Shown: positions 37,743-40,844 of the stretch, piece by piece
How the letters are laid out: every line of letters starts with the position of its first letter
Position numbering within the stretch: position 1 is the stretch's first letter
NCBI GenBank assembly: GCA_919901555.1
Contig: CAKKPG010000058.1
Coordinates: 1 to 40,844 of the forward strand
Source of the DNA: Nitrospiria bacterium
GTDB lineage: Bacteria > Nitrospirota > UBA9217
Direction of reading: 5' to 3'
Length of the DNA stretch: 40,844 bases
Notes under the pieces: generated by a model
The model's input: the letters and a program-made list of their open reading frames with translations, nothing else
What the model was told of the DNA's origin: nothing
The model's database searches: none
Made by a program: the position numbers and the translations under genes

Positions 37743-38519
37743 ATGAACAGGACAGTATTGATTACAGGCGCATCGAGTGGAATCGGTTTGGAGCTTGCAA
37801 AACTGTTTGCCAGGGACGGCTGCGACCTAGCGCTGGTCGCAAGAAGAAAATCACAACTGGAAAAGCTTGCCGCAGAATTATCTGAAAGGCATTCGATTTC
37901 GACAACCGTCATTGCAAAAGACCTCTCTGTGCCATCATCCCCGGAAGAAATTTACGATGAACTTAAGGAGAAAGCCGTATGGATTGATATTTTGGTAAAT
38001 AGCGCCGGATTTAACGAATGCGGCCCCTTTTACGAAACCAGCCTTGAGAAAGAGCTGCAGATGCTGCAAGTTCATACAGCATCGCTTACACACTTGACAA
38101 AACTTTTCTTGCCGGGAATGATTAAAAATAAGTACGGCAAGATATTGAATTTCGGTTCAACCGGTTCATTTGTCCCATGCCCTCTGGACGCTGTTTATTG
38201 CGCTTCTAAGGCTTATGTGTTGAGTTTTTCAAGCGCTCTCAGGGCCGAGCTTCAAGGAACAGGGGTGACGGTATCAACATTGTGCCCCGGCGCTACGAGA
38301 ACGGAATTTGCTGAAAAGGCAAATATGGAAAATACATTGCTGTTTAAAAGATTTGTGATGGAGCCGCATGAAGTGGCGGAGATCGCTTATCATGGTTTAA
38401 TGAGAAATAAAAAAATAATTATTCCCGGATTCTATAACCGGATATTGGTTTCATCATTTCCGATCACGCCAAGCAGGATTCTGGAAAGGGTATCAACGGC
38501 CCTTCTTAAGAGGAGGTAA
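37743..38519 (+). CDS. short-chain dehydrogenase/reductase
   Basis: The start is the ATG at 37743 behind GGGAGGGGAAAAAAGCAT, giving 258 residues; the open frame upstream is not coding. The Rossmann nucleotide site TGASSGIGLELAKLF is near residue 8. A basic RRK after strand 2 (ALVARRKSQLEKLA) suggests NADPH preference. NSAG is near residue 88, and the catalytic Ser-Tyr-Lys is seen in NFGSTGS and YCASKAYV near 152-156. It resembles the YqjQ/DltE-like 'classical' SDR group. The substrate is unknown; it is probably regulated by the divergent AraC protein. Confidence 0.9.
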   Translation: MNRTVLITGASSGIGLELAKLFARDGCDLALVARRKSQLEKLAAELSERHSISTTVIAKDLSVPSSPEEIYDELKEKAVWIDILVNSAGFNECGPFYETSLEKELQMLQVHTASLTHLTKLFLPGMIKNKYGKILNFGSTGSFVPCPLDAVYCASKAYVLSFSSALRAELQGTGVTVSTLCPGATRTEFAEKANMENTLLFKRFVMEPHEVAEIAYHGLMRNKKIIIPGFYNRILVSSFPITPSRILERVSTALLKRR

Positions 38520-38634
38520 TCTGTAGATCACGCAATCTGAGTAATCTGCGGATTAATATTCTATCGCCAGGCTATAAGAGTGTTTCCCAGTAATTTTTCC
38601 GGGGAAGGACCGTCAAGAATCTCCATGATCATGA

Positions 38635-38844
38635 TCACTTTTTTACAAACATATCCTCGAAAGAGACCGTCTTAATTTTTCCGGCCTTGTATGTTTTCAG
38701 CCTTTTTTCAGCTTCAGCCGCCCACATTTCTTCAATCCTGGGATCGGGGACATCAAGGCTTTTCAGCAAGGCTTCGATAACGAGGGAACGTTCCGCCGGC
38801 TTTAGATGTAAGGCTTTTGATATTATGGTTTTTGTCGGCGACAT
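38635..38844 (-). CDS. orphan addiction-module (TIGR02574-type) antitoxin
   Basis: The 69-residue protein matches the small 'putative addiction module component' family: ISKALHLKPAERSLVIEALLKSLDVPD, then EEMWAAEAEKRLKTYKAGKIKTVSFEDMF. The family normally precedes a RelE/ParE-type toxin gene. Downstream (38521-38634) no toxin frame is found, so this antitoxin is alone. It may be a relic or may act against a toxin elsewhere. Confidence 0.8.
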   Translation of the reverse strand: MSPTKTIISKALHLKPAERSLVIEALLKSLDVPDPRIEEMWAAEAEKRLKTYKAGKIKTVSFEDMFVKK

Positions 38845-38943
38845 ATTTTAAACCTCGCAATGCACTTTCCAATATTCAAACATATATCAAAATAACGTTT
38901 GCACATCAATCTAAAAGAAAGCGAATATCCCAATGTTGATTGA

Positions 38944-39414
38944 TTATTTTTTCCACATCCTGCCGTCAAATGAAAAGGGAATGGGAGCATGTACCGTAAT
39001 CTTCAAAAAATGCGGATGAGCAGGGTTCAAAAGATAATTGAAGCTGCCCGGAGCAACCGCAGAGGGCGCCATGAGAACCGCACTCCGGATCTCTTTCGCC
39101 CATTTAGAGCCGATAGCTTTCGTACCATCTCTCGGGGGCGTTGCTGCCCAATCGGCAGGTAAATCCTTTACCGGTAAATGCTCAATGGAGACTCCGGCCG
39201 GGATGATGGCTTTAATAGCGGAGAATTTAGTTCGTGCGGATGGCTGTTGACCGAGGTTGACAAATTTCTCAAGGATGGCCAAGGGAAGCGACTCGGCTGC
39301 ATATACCACCAGGATGCCTGGGTGACTCCAACGGCCGCCAACACGCCTTGCCCCCTCTCCGGTAAAAGACATAGCCGCATATTTGGCCTTTTCAAGGCGC
39401 CATACCGTAATCAT
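38944..39414 (-). CDS. RES-domain toxin (NAD+ phosphorylase type)
   Basis: This 156-residue RES-domain protein starts at the ATG at 39414, which overlaps the antitoxin stop (ATGA). The RES fold is seen in VWRLEKAKYA, FTGEGARRVGGRWSHPGILVVYAAESLPLAILEKFV with the Arg-Trp-Ser signature, and a final PHPHFLKI-like segment (NPAHPHFLKITV). RES toxins of the MbcT/RES type degrade NAD+. It pairs with the Xre/ParS-type antitoxin in the usual order (antitoxin first). It is AT-richer than the window average, in keeping with mobility. Confidence 0.9.
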   Translation of the reverse strand: MITVWRLEKAKYAAMSFTGEGARRVGGRWSHPGILVVYAAESLPLAILEKFVNLGQQPSARTKFSAIKAIIPAGVSIEHLPVKDLPADWAATPPRDGTKAIGSKWAKEIRSAVLMAPSAVAPGSFNYLLNPAHPHFLKITVHAPIPFSFDGRMWKK

Positions 39415-39848
39415 ACGGCGATGCCGTATTCGATGCGCCAAAGAAGATCCTCCACTTCTTTGGTCCCAGCCTCAGTATGCAGCAGCTCGAGAGGGATCTT
39501 TCCACCGAGGCCATACTGAGGCCGGTTCAACCACTCTTTAGCAAGAGCATCATCCTCCAATACCTCACACGCTAATGAATATATACGGGCCAGCCTATAA
39601 ATACGATCGCTCACGATAGAGGACAATCTTTTGTGAGCGTTCCGTACACGGATCCAAGTTCTTTCACTGAGTTGGAGGTATTTAGTGAACTGGTTTGTAT
39701 TAAGATTCAGAAGATCTTTCAGAAAAATGCCTGCCTTATAGGGGAACCCAATTCTGATGAGTTCGTCTAAGTCGAGCGGGCTTCTAACCTGTCGGCCAAG
39801 AGATGAGCGACCTCCTAAAGCTTTAACTATTGTCTCTTCAGAAAGCAT
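39411..39848 (-). CDS. Xre/MbcA/ParS-type antitoxin of the RES toxin
   Basis: This 145-residue protein starts at the ATG at 39848 with AGGAGG 8 bases upstream. The N-terminal part is a degenerate Xre-like helix-turn-helix (LNLNTNQFTKYLQLSERTWIRVR near 55). The C-terminal DUF2384 domain carries LACEVLEDDALAKEWLNRPQYGLGGKIPLELLHTEAGTKEVEDLLWRIEYGI, where the end of the chain plugs the RES active site in this family. It should repress the promoter just upstream, which overlaps an inverted repeat. Confidence 0.9.
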   Translation of the reverse strand: MLSEETIVKALGGRSSLGRQVRSPLDLDELIRIGFPYKAGIFLKDLLNLNTNQFTKYLQLSERTWIRVRNAHKRLSSIVSDRIYRLARIYSLACEVLEDDALAKEWLNRPQYGLGGKIPLELLHTEAGTKEVEDLLWRIEYGIAV

Positions 39849-39866
39849 GAAGTACACCTCCTTTGT

Positions 39867-39910
39867 CTGCCATTTGACATAATAATAACTGACAATTGGC
39901 AGTTTGTCAA
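39867..39910 (-). promoter_or_regulatory. RES-Xre promoter with operator palindrome
   Basis: On the minus strand TTGACA (39905-39910), 17 bases, TATTAT (39882-39887). CTGCCATTTGACA (39867-39879) and TGACAATTGGCAG (39890-39902) are arms of an 11-of-13 inverted repeat that brackets the -10. The layout fits autorepression by the antitoxin. Confidence 0.75.
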
Positions 39911-39974
39911 TAATAAAAGAGCTGTGTTCTGTTAGAAAGCGTGATAGTTGTACTTGTTAAGCATGTCGACTGTT

Positions 39975-40059
39975 TCTGAAAACAAACTGACAGGTATGAG
40001 GGGCTGCCGAATTCGCACTCCAGGGCGATCTCGATCATGCGCTTGTCGCCGGCGATGTG
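39975..40059 (-). pseudogene. short AraC-like helix-turn-helix remnant
   Basis: About 28 minus-strand codons read HIAGDKRMIEIALECEFGSPSYLSVCFQK, resembling the second recognition helix region of an AraC regulator (IIEIALECGF.S.SYF...FKK). No further homologous sequence is present on either side, so this would be a fragment. It may be chance. The rest of the gap 39911-40151 shows nothing else. Confidence 0.3.
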
Positions 40060-40151
40060 GGACAAAAGAATTTAAATGCATTATTCAGCCACGAATTGAC
40101 GCGAATAACTTCATTCTTTTCCTTTATCCACGGCAAATGAATGTACATCAG

Positions 40152-40688
40152 CTATCCTTCTACGAGGTCCGCCTCCACGTCGAGGGTAATCTCCGCCTCT
40201 TTCCCTGCTATCAGCCCGCCGCCTTCCATCGGATCGCTTCCCCACATGACGCCGAAGTCCTCGCGGTTGACCTTCGTTATCGCCGTGAAGCCGAGCGCGA
40301 TCTCGCCTCCGAAGGGGCTTTTGACGGGACCAAAATGCTCCGCGTCCATCACGATAGGGCGCGTCACCCCGTGGATGGTGAGATTGCCGTGGATCCTGGC
40401 CCGGTTTCCGCCTTTCGGCTCCACTTTCGTGCTCTTGAAGGTGATCGTGGGATATTTCCCGGCATCGAGCATTTCATCGCTCAGGATATGCTGGTCGCGC
40501 TTCTTGACGCCCGTGGAGAGGCTCGCCACGTCGATCTCCGCCTCTACGGACGATTTCGCCAGGTCGTTCGAATCGAAGTGGATGGTCCCCTTGACCTTAT
40601 TGAACATCCCGCGCACATTGGCGATCATCATGTGCCGGATGGCGAAGCTGGCGACTGAATGGTCGGGATCGATTATGCATTTTGTCAT
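40152..40688 (-). CDS. YceI family protein, cytoplasmic type
   Basis: This 178-residue lipocalin-like barrel of the YceI family binds polyisoprenoid-type lipids in known structures. Conserved segments are IDPDHSVASFAIRHMMIANVRGMF, EAEIDVASLSTGVKKRDQHILSDEMLDAGKYPTITFKS, and HGNLTIHGVTRPI. There is no signal peptide, unlike E. coli YceI, so it acts in the cytoplasm. AGGAGG lies 6 bases before the ATG and a TATAAT -10 box is at 40726-40731. Confidence 0.9.
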   Translation of the reverse strand: MTKCIIDPDHSVASFAIRHMMIANVRGMFNKVKGTIHFDSNDLAKSSVEAEIDVASLSTGVKKRDQHILSDEMLDAGKYPTITFKSTKVEPKGGNRARIHGNLTIHGVTRPIVMDAEHFGPVKSPFGGEIALGFTAITKVNREDFGVMWGSDPMEGGGLIAGKEAEITLDVEADLVEG

Positions 40689-40788
40689 GGTCTCCCTCCT
40701 GCGGAAAACATTCTACTCTGTCTTGATTATATCATAGGCCGAATATTCTGGAGTATTTACATCCCGGATCAACCAGGTCTGGGTCAAG

Positions 40789-40844
<56 letters not shown>

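Overview
The window is about 40.8 kb of bacterial chromosome. It is mostly GC-rich (high 50s per cent by eye) with several AT-richer patches. Outer-membrane barrels, a lipoprotein signal peptidase, small lipoproteins and exported periplasmic proteins indicate a diderm (Gram-negative type) cell. The mercury-methylation pair hgcA/hgcB, the PAS-rich hybrid histidine kinases and the many intergenic palindromes suggest an anaerobic environmental lineage such as Desulfobacterota or Nitrospirota. That assignment is inference, because no rRNA or tRNA gene lies in the window.

Layout. 0-4 kb: the start of an unidentified gene, a GxxExxY gene framed by inverted repeats, a YjdF/DUF2238 membrane protein, and two convergent outer-membrane barrel genes. 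4-8.5 kb: a CPBP protease, a UvrD-like helicase missing most of subdomain 2B, an endonuclease Q homologue and a dCTP deaminase, all on the minus strand. Together the last three look like a deaminated-base or uracil DNA module. 9-18 kb: a PhnD-like binding protein translationally coupled to a hybrid sensor kinase, a membrane protein, exported Cu/Zn superoxide dismutase, a patch of decayed genes (cytochrome P460 tail, frameshifted membrane protein, frameshifted DUF1295) and a second, soluble hybrid kinase. 18.7-22 kb: an epoxide-hydrolase-like protein beside a beheaded GNAT gene, a nitroreductase, a site-2 protease without PDZ domain, and vapBC.

22-27.4 kb is the most interesting stretch. It is a long minus-strand run: AbrB-like regulator, small CxxC thioredoxin-like protein, hgcA, hgcB, histidine phosphatase, HD hydrolase, small lipoprotein, lspA and two DUF3795 proteins. 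A near-consensus promoter with an 8-bp-arm palindrome at its start site precedes the run. HgcA and HgcB keep their diagnostic cysteines, so the organism is predicted to methylate Hg(II).

27.4-35.9 kb: a DUF6463 protein; a four-gene operon (FMN-binding protein, MarR, DUF2461, MBL hydrolase) behind a promoter with a palindromic operator; a run of small-molecule enzymes (chorismate mutase-like, tautomerase, cupin, two methyltransferases, PhzF, a methyltransferase remnant); and an EamA exporter behind a leader that looks like a transcription attenuator. 36-40.8 kb: a divergent AraC/SDR pair, an orphan addiction-module antitoxin, a RES-Xre toxin-antitoxin pair with its operator, a YceI protein, and a heptamer tandem repeat that runs off the window edge.
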